From: Pusillimonas noertemannii
GTDB taxonomy: Bacteria > Pseudomonadota > Gammaproteobacteria > Burkholderiales > Burkholderiaceae_B
Assembly: GCF_003096595.1 (NCBI RefSeq)
Contig: NZ_QEKO01000009.1
Span: 46,907 to 110,906 of the forward strand
Reading direction: 5' to 3'
DNA: 64,000 nt
In this document: one piece after another, positions 26,949-35,559 of the stretch
How positions within the stretch are numbered: position 1 is the first letter of the stretch
Layout of the letters: every line of letters begins with the position of its first letter
Notes under the pieces: generated by a model
Databases searched by the model: none
What the model was told of the DNA's origin: nothing
Seen by the model: the letters and a program-made list of their open reading frames with translations, nothing else
Program-made: the position numbers and the translations under genes

Positions 26949-26995
26949 AAACCAAATGGGCTTACAGAGTCAATCTGTAAGCCCATTTGGTTTTT
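26949..26995 (+). terminator. Strong intrinsic terminator after tRNA-Pro
   Basis: A perfect 20-bp stem (26949-26968 with 26974-26993) encloses a GTCAA loop and is followed by T residues (26991-26995). The stem reads AACCAAATGGGC at its 5' side. It insulates the tRNA from the channel gene downstream. Confidence 0.85.
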
Positions 26996-27254
26996 GTGGT
27001 TCTGTTGATGTTGATGCGGCCTTGCCCAGGCACACAATCTTGGTGCAAAAGGCGGCCGCTCAGCGTAGCGCCAATCCTGCATTTTCCGGCGTTCTTACGG
27101 CTGATCAGATACTCGGCGGTGCCGGCGAACCCATCGTCGACGTGACCACGGCGGCCCGCGGTTTTACCTGAAGCCTTGCGATGTTACCCTTTAAGGGCAA
27201 CTGCGATGGCGCGGCCGTTGCAGCCGTCTGGTCAGAAAAACAAGGAGATGGGTA
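26996..27254. other. Intergenic region without a recognisable gene
   Basis: Between the tRNA terminator and the channel gene I see no ORF with coding character, RNA fold or repeat. It presumably holds the channel promoter. An AAGGAG ribosome-binding site lies at 27242-27247. Confidence 0.5.
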
Positions 27255-29792
27255 TTGATTTGTCGCAACGGTGAGGGCGCTTTTGCCGTCCGGGTGCAGA
27301 CTCTGCTGCTTTATATATTGCTTCTTTGTTTCTTTGCGGTGGTGCCGATTGCCTCGGCGCAGCCGGCGGACTCTCCGCCTGCATCGTCCGCACAGGCCGG
27401 TTCCGGAAATTCTCCGGCGCCGCGTGCCGCGCCGGCCGGCACGCCTTCATACGCTGCGCTGGCAAACCTGCTTGAAGACGAACGATCCCGCCAGGTCCTG
27501 ATCGAACAGCTGCGTGAACTGGCCGGTGAAACGCCCGCTACGTCTTCCGCCGCCGAAGAGGGCGCTGAACGCGCCGCGGCCCCTGAACCCCGGGGCGGAA
27601 CGAGCGCCGCCGGCGCCGCGGGCTCTGCAACGACAGGGCAAGGCGAGGCATCGGGCTCCGGCGAAGACGATCCCCTGGGCGGGGTAGCCGGTGCACTGCA
27701 GGCTTTCGCCGCCGGAATGGCCCATGACTTTTCCCAGACGGCCGGCATGTTGCGCGGGCTTTTCGCGGGCGAAGGCATACATGGCATGACAGCCGAACAG
27801 TGGCGTTCACGCCTGCTGAACCTGGTGCTGGTCATCGTCGCGACCTTGCTTGCCTTTGCGGTCTTCCGTCTTGTGGCGCTGTGGTTTTTTCGGCGCCTGG
27901 ACGCATGGGTCCGGTCCAGCCAGACGGAACACGTGCCTGGCTCGGCCCGTGTGCGCCGGCGCCCGATGCATCTGACCCCGCGCGTGGGAGCCATCGTCGG
28001 CGCGCTGGCCATCGATGCGGGGGCCATCCTGCTGGCCGCCCTGGCCGGCTATGCACTCGCCCTGTTCATACAAGAGCAGTGGCGCACCTCCATCCTGCTG
28101 GCCCTGATCTTCGTCAGCGCCTTCGTGGCCATTGAGTTCGCGCGCTCGCTGTGTCGGGCCGTGTTCTCGGAGCGGCATCCCAATTTGCGCCTGTGGCGCA
28201 TGGAGGACGACCGGGCCAGATACTGGAGCAATTGGCTGCAGCGCATCATCAGCATTACGGGCTACGGCATGCTGGTGGCGGTGCCCGTAGTGCAACAGAT
28301 GCTGACGCCCTCCATCGGGCAGCTTGCGGGGCTGTTCATCATGCTGGGCGTATATGTATACGCCGTAAGGGTGATCTGGACCAACCGGCACGATGTTCGC
28401 GGGCGTCTCGAGCAGCGCGCCGAGGCGGCTTCCAACGCCTTCTTCTCCACCCTGTACCGCGTCGCGGGCAGGCTGTGGCATTGGGTCGGCCTGGCCTATT
28501 TCACCGCCTTGCTCATCGCCACCCAGGTGGACCAGCAAGACGCGCTGCCCTTCATGGCGCAGGCGACGCTGCGCACATTGATCATCGTGGGCGTGGCCAC
28601 GGTATTGGCCGCAGCGCTTTCCTCCCTGCTGACGCGGCGCATCACGCTTTCTTCCGACCTGCGCCGGCGGCTTCCGCTGCTCGAGCATCGCCTGAACTCC
28701 TACGTGCCGGGCGCCATACGCCTGCTGAGGGGCGTCATTCTCGTGGTCGCCCTGTTGCTGGTGCTGGATGCCTGGCGGGCCTTCAACCTGAGCGCATGGC
28801 TTTACTCGCCGGAAGGGCGCGAAGCGATCGCCACCCTGGTGCACGTGGCGGTGATACTGCTGTTTGCCATGGGCATATGGACGGTGGTGGCCAGCATTAT
28901 TGAAAGCCGTCTGAACGACGACTCGTCGGGGCGCACCACCGAAAGGCAGAAGACGCTGTTGTCGCTGTTTCGCAGCGCCGCCCTGGCGGTCATCGTGACC
29001 ATGACGGTGCTGGTCGTGCTGTCGCAGATAGGCGTGGACATCGGCCCGCTCATCGCCGGCGCGGGGGTGGTAGGCCTGGCCATAGGCTTCGGCGCCCAGA
29101 AGCTGGTGCAGGACGTCATCACTGGGGTGTTCATCCAGCTCGAAAACGGCATGAATCACAATGACGTGGTCGAGGTAGCGGGCATTTTCGGCACGGTCGA
29201 GAAAATCACCATCCGCTCGGTCGGCATACGCACTTTGGACGGCGGCTATCACCTGATCCCGTTCTCGGCCATCGATAAGGTGTCCAACCACATGCGCGAC
29301 TTCGGCTATCACTACGGTGAATATGCGATTGCCTATGGGGCCGACGTGGACGAAGCCGTCCGCCACCTGCACGCAGCGTTCGACGAGTTCATGCAGGATC
29401 CGGACCTGGCCGGCATGGTGCTGGACAATATCGAGATCCCTGGCGTTACATCGCTGCATGAGCGCGGCTACAACATCCGCGTGCTGATCAAGACGGTGCC
29501 CGGCATGCAATGGGCCGTACAGCGCGGATTCAACCGCCTGGTGCGCAAGCGCTTTGCCGAGGCGGGCATCGACCTGCCGTATCCCCAGACCGTGCTGCAT
29601 TTTGCCAAGCCCCAGCCGGGCGACGCCGAGGGGCTGGCTTTGCAGCAGGCCCCCGCAGCGGGACACGACCTGTCGGAGCCGAATGGCGAGGATGAAGGGG
29701 CCGCCAGACCGTCCTCGGGCGGCAAGCCCGAAACCCAGGGGCCGGGGCCTTCGGGGCCGGACGTGGGCGGCGGCCCGGATTCGGGCCGTTAG
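27255..29792 (+). CDS. Large MscS-family mechanosensitive channel
   Basis: 845-residue inner-membrane protein. A signal-like N-terminus and Ala/Pro/Gly-rich periplasmic stretch (to about 150) precede many transmembrane helices; the MscS pore and cytosolic domain are at about 580-760, with the pore helix VGLAIGFGAQKLVQDVITG and then GMNHNDVVEVAGIFGTVEKI. Size and layout resemble the moderate-conductance YbiO-like branch. The C-terminus is a Gly/Pro-rich hydrophilic tail. TTG at 27255 is taken as start because AAGGAG lies 7 bp upstream; a GTG 36 bp later would also keep the signal segment. Likely role: release of solutes on hypo-osmotic shock. Confidence 0.85.
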   Translation: MICRNGEGAFAVRVQTLLLYILLLCFFAVVPIASAQPADSPPASSAQAGSGNSPAPRAAPAGTPSYAALANLLEDERSRQVLIEQLRELAGETPATSSAAEEGAERAAAPEPRGGTSAAGAAGSATTGQGEASGSGEDDPLGGVAGALQAFAAGMAHDFSQTAGMLRGLFAGEGIHGMTAEQWRSRLLNLVLVIVATLLAFAVFRLVALWFFRRLDAWVRSSQTEHVPGSARVRRRPMHLTPRVGAIVGALAIDAGAILLAALAGYALALFIQEQWRTSILLALIFVSAFVAIEFARSLCRAVFSERHPNLRLWRMEDDRARYWSNWLQRIISITGYGMLVAVPVVQQMLTPSIGQLAGLFIMLGVYVYAVRVIWTNRHDVRGRLEQRAEAASNAFFSTLYRVAGRLWHWVGLAYFTALLIATQVDQQDALPFMAQATLRTLIIVGVATVLAAALSSLLTRRITLSSDLRRRLPLLEHRLNSYVPGAIRLLRGVILVVALLLVLDAWRAFNLSAWLYSPEGREAIATLVHVAVILLFAMGIWTVVASIIESRLNDDSSGRTTERQKTLLSLFRSAALAVIVTMTVLVVLSQIGVDIGPLIAGAGVVGLAIGFGAQKLVQDVITGVFIQLENGMNHNDVVEVAGIFGTVEKITIRSVGIRTLDGGYHLIPFSAIDKVSNHMRDFGYHYGEYAIAYGADVDEAVRHLHAAFDEFMQDPDLAGMVLDNIEIPGVTSLHERGYNIRVLIKTVPGMQWAVQRGFNRLVRKRFAEAGIDLPYPQTVLHFAKPQPGDAEGLALQQAPAAGHDLSEPNGEDEGAARPSSGGKPETQGPGPSGPDVGGGPDSGR

Positions 29793-29819
29793 CCGCTATC
29801 CCTTCGCCGCGGGCCGGCC

Positions 29820-31187
29820 TCAGCCTACCTGGAAGGGGGCTTCGGGGTAGCGCACGCGGCTGGCGCGCTGGGTGCTGAGGCTGTAGATGAGCGTCAGGGG
29901 GCCCAGCCTGCCCACGAACATCAGCACGATCAGCAGCAGATGGCTCGGTGACGACAGGCCCGGGGTAAGGTCGCGCGTGGCGCCGGTGGTGCTCAGGGCG
30001 GAAATCACTTCGAACAGTATGTCGATGAAGGGGGCTTTTTCGATTATGCACATCAGCAGGGTGGCCACGAAAGCCAGTGCGCCGGTGACGAGCAGCAGGG
30101 CGAGCGATTTTTGCACGGTGTCGGGAGCGATGGTGCGCCGAAGCAGCACGATTTCGCGATGGCCGCGTATATAGGCCCAGGCCGCGGCAAGCAGCACGAC
30201 AAAGGTGCCCACCTTGATGCCGCTGGCGGTGCTCAGCGAGCCGCCGCCGATGAACATCAGCAGCATCAGCACCAGGGTGGTCTCGTCGCGCATGTGGGCC
30301 AGGTCGAGGCTGTGAAAGCCCGCGGTGCGCGAGGCTACGCTTTGCAGCCAGGCCGTCAGGGCCTGTGCGTGGACGGGCAGTTGGCCCAGGGTGTCGGGGT
30401 TGCCGTATTCCAGGACCCAGATCATCAGAAAGCCGAACAGGTTCAGCAATAGCGTGGCCAACAGGATAATGCGGGTGTAAGAAGTAAGCGTGCCCCATTT
30501 TCGCTTGGTGCGCACGTCGTTCAGCACCGAGAAGCCGATGCCGCCCAGGATGATGAGGGCGGTCGTGGACAGGATGGTGATCGGGTCGCCCAGGTAGCGG
30601 CTCATTGCGGTGCCGGGCAGGGTCATGCCCCCATTGTTGAACGCCATGATGGTATGAAACACGGCGTCGGCCAGGGCCTGCAGAAAACCCGAACCGGGCA
30701 GCCACCATGCCGTAAGCACCAGGATGCCCATGATCTCTATGCCTGCGCTCAGCTTGAACACCGCGAAGGCCGTGGCCCGGATCTTGGACACGCTGGTCTG
30801 GTTGAAGGCTTCGAGCGCCACGGCCTGGTATTGCAGGGCCACTTTCTTGCCCAGCGACATGGCCGCCACGACCGCAAATGTGACAAAGCCCAGCCCGCCG
30901 ATCTGCACTAGTGCGGCCACCACCGCGTAGCCGAACGGGCGCAGCTGGGTGTCGGCCTGGAGGATGCTCAGGCCGGTAACAGTGACCGCGGACGTGGCCG
31001 TGAACAGGGCGGTAAAGAAGCCCAGGGGCTTGTCGGCGGCGAAGGGCAGGCAGAGCAGGCCGGCACCCAGCAGGATGAGCAGCATGAACCCCCCGGCCAG
31101 CACCATGGGCGGGCTGGCGCTGAACACGCCGCCGCTGCGCAGCCGCTTATAAGGTGCATGGCCGGACCAGAGCTTGTGAAGGCGCAT
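29820..31187 (-). CDS. TrkH/KtrB-family potassium uptake membrane subunit
   Basis: 455-residue K+ (Na+-coupled) transporter subunit with four M1-P-M2 repeats. Selectivity-loop glycines are seen in TATSAVTVTGLSIL, MAFNNGGMTLPG, SRTAGFHSLDL and SALSTTGATRDLTPG. The start at 31187 (MRLHKLWSGH), 8 bp after the upstream stop, is preferred over an in-frame start inside the regulator gene. It pairs with the RCK regulator encoded upstream. Length fits KtrB better than TrkH (about 483). Confidence 0.88.
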   Translation of the reverse strand: MRLHKLWSGHAPYKRLRSGGVFSASPPMVLAGGFMLLILLGAGLLCLPFAADKPLGFFTALFTATSAVTVTGLSILQADTQLRPFGYAVVAALVQIGGLGFVTFAVVAAMSLGKKVALQYQAVALEAFNQTSVSKIRATAFAVFKLSAGIEIMGILVLTAWWLPGSGFLQALADAVFHTIMAFNNGGMTLPGTAMSRYLGDPITILSTTALIILGGIGFSVLNDVRTKRKWGTLTSYTRIILLATLLLNLFGFLMIWVLEYGNPDTLGQLPVHAQALTAWLQSVASRTAGFHSLDLAHMRDETTLVLMLLMFIGGGSLSTASGIKVGTFVVLLAAAWAYIRGHREIVLLRRTIAPDTVQKSLALLLVTGALAFVATLLMCIIEKAPFIDILFEVISALSTTGATRDLTPGLSSPSHLLLIVLMFVGRLGPLTLIYSLSTQRASRVRYPEAPFQVG

Positions 31188-31194
31188 GTGCTGC

Positions 31195-31848
31195 CTAAGC
31201 CAGTTTGGGCGCAATGGCCTTGAGCGCATTCAACTGGCCAAGCAGCACCAGCACGTCATTGCCCTGCACTTCGAATTCCACGGGAGGGTGGACGGTGATG
31301 TCGGCACGGCGCTTGACCATCAGCACATGGATGGGCGAGGGCGTATCGTGAAGCAGGCGGCCCAGGGCGGCGGCTTCGAGCTGCTCGCTAAGGTGGATTT
31401 CAACGATGAATTCGCCGTTGCCCAGCGAAATATAGTCTTCGACCATGGGGTAGCTGAGCGCCTGGGCGATGCGTATGCCCATTTCTTCTTCGGGATGGAT
31501 AATGCGTTCGACGCCCAGCTTGTTCAAGATGAGGTGATGGGTATGCGACGAGGCCTTGACCCAGATGGACTTCACGCCCAAGCTTTTGAGATGAACGACG
31601 CACAGCAGGCTGGCCTGGATGTCGGAGCCCACTGCAAGCAGCACCACGTCGTAACTGTCGACGCCCAGTTCTTCCAGGGCCTGTTTGTCGGTGACGTCGG
31701 CGATGACGGCGCGGGTGAGTTCGTCGGCGTACTTGGCCACCAGTTTGTTGTCCGCGTCGACGCCGAGCACCGAATGTCCCAGCTTGATGAGTTCCTGAGA
31801 GGCTGCTGAACCGAAGCGGCCCAGCCCCAATACAGCAAATTGCGCCAT
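31195..31848 (-). CDS. KtrA/TrkA-like potassium channel regulator (RCK)
   Basis: 217 residues: one RCK_N Rossmann domain with the nucleotide loop GLGRFGSAASQEL and acidic GVDADNK, then one RCK_C domain (about 135-217). A single RCK pair is the KtrA layout; TrkA has two. It forms an octameric ring gating the membrane subunit encoded directly downstream in response to ATP/ADP or NAD(H). First gene of the two-gene operon. Confidence 0.9.
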   Translation of the reverse strand: MAQFAVLGLGRFGSAASQELIKLGHSVLGVDADNKLVAKYADELTRAVIADVTDKQALEELGVDSYDVVLLAVGSDIQASLLCVVHLKSLGVKSIWVKASSHTHHLILNKLGVERIIHPEEEMGIRIAQALSYPMVEDYISLGNGEFIVEIHLSEQLEAAALGRLLHDTPSPIHVLMVKRRADITVHPPVEFEVQGNDVLVLLGQLNALKAIAPKLA

Positions 31849-31941
31849 GTTTTTACCGCCTGAAAGTGGTTTGAGCGAGTATATCCGGACGAACTATGTT
31901 AATTTTATGAGTACTAGGGTTTACCTTAATACAAGTTTCTC

Positions 31942-33021
31942 ATGACCAGTATGTTCGAACCCGTCCAATTGGGCGCCGTGTCCCTGAATAACCGCATCGT
32001 GATGTCGCCCCTGACGCGCACGCGCGCTGCGCCGGGGCGTATTCCCAACGAGCTGATGCGGCAGTATTACTGTCAGCGGGCCAGTGCCGGCCTGATCGTC
32101 ACCGAGGCCACCTCTGTTTCGCCTCAAGGCGTGGGCTATTCCAACACCCCCGGTGTCTGGTGCCATGCCCAGGTCGAGGGCTGGAAGAAAATCACCCGCG
32201 CGGTTCATGACAAGGGCGGCAAGATATTCCTGCAGCTCTGGCACGTGGGGCGCGTATCAGACCCCGAACACCTTAACGGCGAGATTCCCGTTGCGCCCAG
32301 CGCCATCGCCTGCGAGGGCCATGTCAGCCAATTGCGACCCAAGCGCGAGTACGTCGTGCCCCGGGCCCTGCAAACCGACGAAATACGCGGCGTGATCGCC
32401 GATTTCGCCCATGCGGCGCGCAATGCCAAAGAAGCGGGTTTCGACGGGGTCGAGGTGCATGGCGCCAACGGCTACCTGATCGACCAGTTCCTTCACGACG
32501 GCTCCAACCAGCGCACCGACGAATACGGCGGGTCTGTACAGAACAGGGCCCGTTTGCTGCTTGAAATCGTCGATGCCTGCGTGGGCATCTGGTGCGCCGA
32601 TCGGGTGGGCGTGCACCTGTCGCCGCGCGGGGACACCCACTCCATGAGCGATTCCGATCCCCAGGCGCTGTTCAGCTATGTGGCCGAGCAACTGGGCCAG
32701 CGCAAACTGGCTTTCGTGTTCGTGCGCGAATCGGCCGGGCCCGGCAGCCTGCTGGGCACCATCAAAAAGCAATTTGGCGGGCCTGTCATCGCCAACGAGG
32801 GGCACGACGCGCAAAGCGCCCAGCACCTGCTCGACCAGGGCCTGGCCGACGCCGTGGCGTTCGGAAAGGCCTTTATCGCCAACCCCGACCTGGTGCGCCG
32901 CCTGCGCGAAGACCTGCCCCTGAACACCTGGGATCCCTCTACTTTCTATGGGGACGGCCCCCGGGGCTACACCGACTATCCCTGCATCACGGCCTGTAGC
33001 GCTTCCGAACTGTCCGCCTAG
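31942..33021 (+). CDS. Old yellow enzyme family NADH:flavin oxidoreductase
   Basis: 359-residue FMN-dependent ene-reductase of the OYE class (NemA/XenB-like). Visible features: NRIVMSPLTRTRA, IFLQLWHVGRVS, the active-site and FMN motif EVHGANGYLIDQFLHDGSN with RTDEYGGSVQNRARLLLEI, and VAFGKAFIANPDLVRRL. The usual His/Asn anion pair appears as HGAN. Such enzymes reduce activated alkenes, nitro compounds or nitrate esters; the natural substrate is unknown. The ATG at 31942 lacks a strong ribosome-binding site; 31951 (MFEPVQ) is an alternative. Confidence 0.9.
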   Translation: MTSMFEPVQLGAVSLNNRIVMSPLTRTRAAPGRIPNELMRQYYCQRASAGLIVTEATSVSPQGVGYSNTPGVWCHAQVEGWKKITRAVHDKGGKIFLQLWHVGRVSDPEHLNGEIPVAPSAIACEGHVSQLRPKREYVVPRALQTDEIRGVIADFAHAARNAKEAGFDGVEVHGANGYLIDQFLHDGSNQRTDEYGGSVQNRARLLLEIVDACVGIWCADRVGVHLSPRGDTHSMSDSDPQALFSYVAEQLGQRKLAFVFVRESAGPGSLLGTIKKQFGGPVIANEGHDAQSAQHLLDQGLADAVAFGKAFIANPDLVRRLREDLPLNTWDPSTFYGDGPRGYTDYPCITACSASELSA

Positions 33022-33132
33022 GGGCCGCTGCAAGCGCCATCCAGGCCCGACGTCATGCGCAAGACGGATGCGCTGGCTTGCGGAGGACGGCGGGCGTATG
33101 ATTCGGACAGTATCATCAGTCGGAGAAACACC

Positions 33133-33531
33133 ATGAAAGCGTGGTCGGCGGTTCTGGCAATGGGCCTGCTTGGCGGATGTGCGCTGGGCATACAGACGGA
33201 CGGCAGCTCGCCCAATGTCACGTATACGGTGCCTCACACCTATCAGGTCGTTTATATGCGGGCCGCCCACCAGGCCAATGAATGCCAGTACGGAAACAGT
33301 ACCGTCAAGGTGCGCAGCCGCATCGACCCTGCCATGAGCACCGGGGTCGTCTCGGTGATCGATCCCATTACCGGCGTTGAAATGGCGCGCACCAGCCTGA
33401 AGGCGGTCGATGCCAAGCATACCGAGGTGGTGCAGATCGTTTCGGGGCACGGTTCCTGGAACCAGGACGTGCTCAACGCCATGCAGCAGTCCATCCGCAT
33501 GGACGCTTCCGTATGCCACGTCTATAAATAA
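33133..33531 (+). CDS. Small predicted lipoprotein, function unknown
   Basis: 132 residues with a lipobox LLGGC, lipidated cysteine at residue 16. The mature protein has two further cysteines that could form a disulfide (NECQYGN and ASVCHVYK) and a VRSRIDPAMSTGVVSVIDP core. I do not recognise a domain; similar small lipoproteins occur in Bordetella relatives. GGAGAAA precedes the ATG at 33133; an upstream in-frame extension is not a signal sequence. A terminator follows at 33591. Confidence 0.7.
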   Translation: MKAWSAVLAMGLLGGCALGIQTDGSSPNVTYTVPHTYQVVYMRAAHQANECQYGNSTVKVRSRIDPAMSTGVVSVIDPITGVEMARTSLKAVDAKHTEVVQIVSGHGSWNQDVLNAMQQSIRMDASVCHVYK

Positions 33532-33590
33532 TGGCCGCACCGGCGCCATGGGCGCGGCGGGCCGGGCCTTGCAAGGCCCACATAATCATC

Positions 33591-33616
33591 AACCGGCGAC
33601 ATGTCGCCGGTTTTTT
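33591..33616 (+). terminator. Intrinsic terminator
   Basis: AACCGGCGA (33591-33599) pairs with TCGCCGGTT (33604-33612) around a CATG loop, followed by six T residues. It ends the lipoprotein transcript and may act on the convergent thioesterase operon too. Confidence 0.85.
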
Positions 33617-33622
33617 CATGGC

Positions 33623-34063
33623 TCAGCCGCTTGCGCGCTTGCGCCGCACGATCTTGAAGGTGGCGCTGGCGGTGGCCAGCAGCGTGCCTTCTTCATCGCG
33701 GGCCTGGCCTTCGCAAAAGGCCAGCGAGGCGCCGATGCGCAGGCAGCGCGCTTCGAATATCACCGTGCCCCGGGCGGGCGCCAGGAAATGCGTGGTCATG
33801 TCGATGGTGGCCATGCCCGTGCCGGGTTCATGAGCACGCGCCGCGGCGCTTAGCGTGAAATCGAGCGCGCTCATCAGGGCGCCTCCGTGCACGTCGCCCC
33901 GGCTGTTGAGCAGGTCGGGCCGGTGGGGCATGCGGGTGCGAGCCAGTTCGGGCGTCGATTGTTCGGGCACCAGCCCGAGCGAAGCCATGTAGGGAATGCT
34001 CAGCCCGAAGTAGTCGGGCGACTCTGGCGCCTGACCGGCAGGGGGTGTCGGGCGGGGGCTCAT
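33623..34063 (-). CDS. PaaI/HotDog-family thioesterase
   Basis: 146-residue single hotdog domain. [23 protein letters not shown] is the helix with the family HGG motif, followed by strands [21 protein letters not shown] and [22 protein letters not shown]. It likely hydrolyses an acyl- or aryl-CoA thioester; the substrate is not evident. The start overlaps the yqeY stop by 4 bp, so the two are cotranscribed. Confidence 0.85.
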   Translation of the reverse strand: MSPRPTPPAGQAPESPDYFGLSIPYMASLGLVPEQSTPELARTRMPHRPDLLNSRGDVHGGALMSALDFTLSAAARAHEPGTGMATIDMTTHFLAPARGTVIFEARCLRIGASLAFCEGQARDEEGTLLATASATFKIVRRKRASG

Positions 34064-34521
34064 GGATTGAGGCGCGCCTTGACCTTTGCCGAGATGGCGG
34101 ACATGTCGGCCTTGCCGGCCAGCGAGGCCTTGAGCAGGCCCATGACCTTGCCCATGGCTGCGGGGCCGCTTGCGCCTTCGGCGTTGACCTGGGCAACGGC
34201 CTGCTCGATGGCGGCATCCACTTGCTCGGCGCTGGCCTGTTCGGGCAGGAATTCCTGCAGTACCCGCAGCTCGGCTTTTTCTTGTTCGGCGGTTTCAGTG
34301 CGGCCCGCCTGTTCGAACGCGGCGATGGACTCGCGGCGCTGCTTGACCTGTTTTTCAATGATGGCGGTGACTTCGGCATCGTCGAGATCGCGCCTTTCAT
34401 CGATTTCTTTTTGCTTGATGGCGGCTTGAAGGAAGCGCAGCGTGGCGAGGCGTTCGCTTTGCTTGGCGCGCATGGCGGCCTTGACGGCGTCGCTCAGTTG
34501 GGGCTTGAGCGTGTTGCTCAT
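34060..34521 (-). CDS. GatB/YqeY domain protein
   Basis: 153 residues, all YqeY domain: [21 protein letters not shown], then [38 protein letters not shown] and a terminal [20 protein letters not shown] helix pair. It resembles the tRNA-binding tail of GatB, but the function is unproven. In many relatives it follows rpsU; no rpsU is present in the 212 bp upstream here. Confidence 0.92.
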   Translation of the reverse strand: MSNTLKPQLSDAVKAAMRAKQSERLATLRFLQAAIKQKEIDERRDLDDAEVTAIIEKQVKQRRESIAAFEQAGRTETAEQEKAELRVLQEFLPEQASAEQVDAAIEQAVAQVNAEGASGPAAMGKVMGLLKASLAGKADMSAISAKVKARLNP

Positions 34522-34733
34522 GGTGTGTCCTGTGTAGAGGGCGCTGGGCGCCGCATTGAAGGGGCGGCCCGGGCCGCTTGATGTGTGGGAACGGGATTGG
34601 GCGGAGACGGGCCGATCGTCGCCTGCCTCATTTTAACGCAGCCTTCGGGCACGCAGGCTTTGCAAGCCAGGCAAGCGCGATAAGTGTGCCAGGTCGTTCT
34701 TACCGCGCGGATGAGCGGCTCGCCGTGGTGGGA

Positions 34734-35387
34734 TCAGCCGGCTTCGAGAAAATCCGCCATGTCGTGCGCGTGTTCCTCCTCGACCGCCAGAACGTCTTCC
34801 AGCAAGCGGCGGGTGGTCGGGTCGCCATCGCCGATGTAGTCGACCATGCGCTTGTAGCTGTCGATGGCAATACGTTCCGCGACCAGGTTTTCGCGAATCA
34901 TGTCCTTCAGGTTCTCGCCTTCCACATATTCGGAATGGCTTCGTTGCGCGATGGTGACGGGATTGAAATCGGGCTTGCCCCCAAGCTCGATGATGCGGGC
35001 GGCGATCCGGTCGGCATGATCCTGCTCCTGGGTGGCGTGCTCGGCGAACTCGGCGGCAACCGGATCGGCATGGATGCCGCTGGCCATGAAGTAGTGGCGC
35101 TTATAGCGCAACACACAGACAAGCTCGGTGGCCAGGGCTTCGTTAAGCATTCGCAGCACTTCTTCGCGGTTTGCGCCGTAGGCGGCAGTGATCACGCCGG
35201 CATCGATATTTTCGCGGGCCCGGGCACGAGCGGCCTGGACGTCGAATTCGAATTTGTCCGGCCTTTGGGCGCCTTGACGGGTATCCCGATTATCGGCGCC
35301 GCCTCTTTTTTCGGGTTCATGGCCTCGGTTTTCGGCAGTGGGGTTCTGATGTCCCGAAGTTTGAGCTTGATTTTCCTTGGCTTGCAT
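34734..35387 (-). CDS. Ferritin-like (bacterioferritin/Dps-like) protein with polar N-terminal extension
   Basis: 217 residues. Residues 1-60 are polar and low-complexity (Gln/Asn/Arg/Glu-rich). The four-helix ferritin domain follows with di-iron-type ligands: LNEALATELVCVLRYKRHYF, ATQEQDHADRIAARI, ENLVAERIAIDSYKRMV and VLAVEEEHAHDMADFL. Iron storage or DNA-protective oxidation of Fe(II) is likely. The ATG at 35387 has GGAG 8 bp upstream; a GTG 9 bp earlier (MRRMQ) is possible. Confidence 0.82.
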   Translation of the reverse strand: MQAKENQAQTSGHQNPTAENRGHEPEKRGGADNRDTRQGAQRPDKFEFDVQAARARARENIDAGVITAAYGANREEVLRMLNEALATELVCVLRYKRHYFMASGIHADPVAAEFAEHATQEQDHADRIAARIIELGGKPDFNPVTIAQRSHSEYVEGENLKDMIRENLVAERIAIDSYKRMVDYIGDGDPTTRRLLEDVLAVEEEHAHDMADFLEAG

Positions 35388-35559
35388 ACGGCGCACTCCT
35401 GTATTGAATTTTCTCGCTGCGACGGCGCGCGCCGTCGCCCCGGCCGCTTGCGCGGCTCATGTCGAGCGAGCAAATATCATGCCGCCGCTTTAGCGACGCG
35501 GGCTGTCGCGGGTATGGCTACCCCATCGTGATCGGGCAGAGTTTGGGGGTACCTGCGCT

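Noticed and set aside
34522..34733. Possible rpsU upstream of yqeY
   Set aside because: The gap is slightly too short for rpsU and no frame encodes the ribosomal protein S21 pattern.
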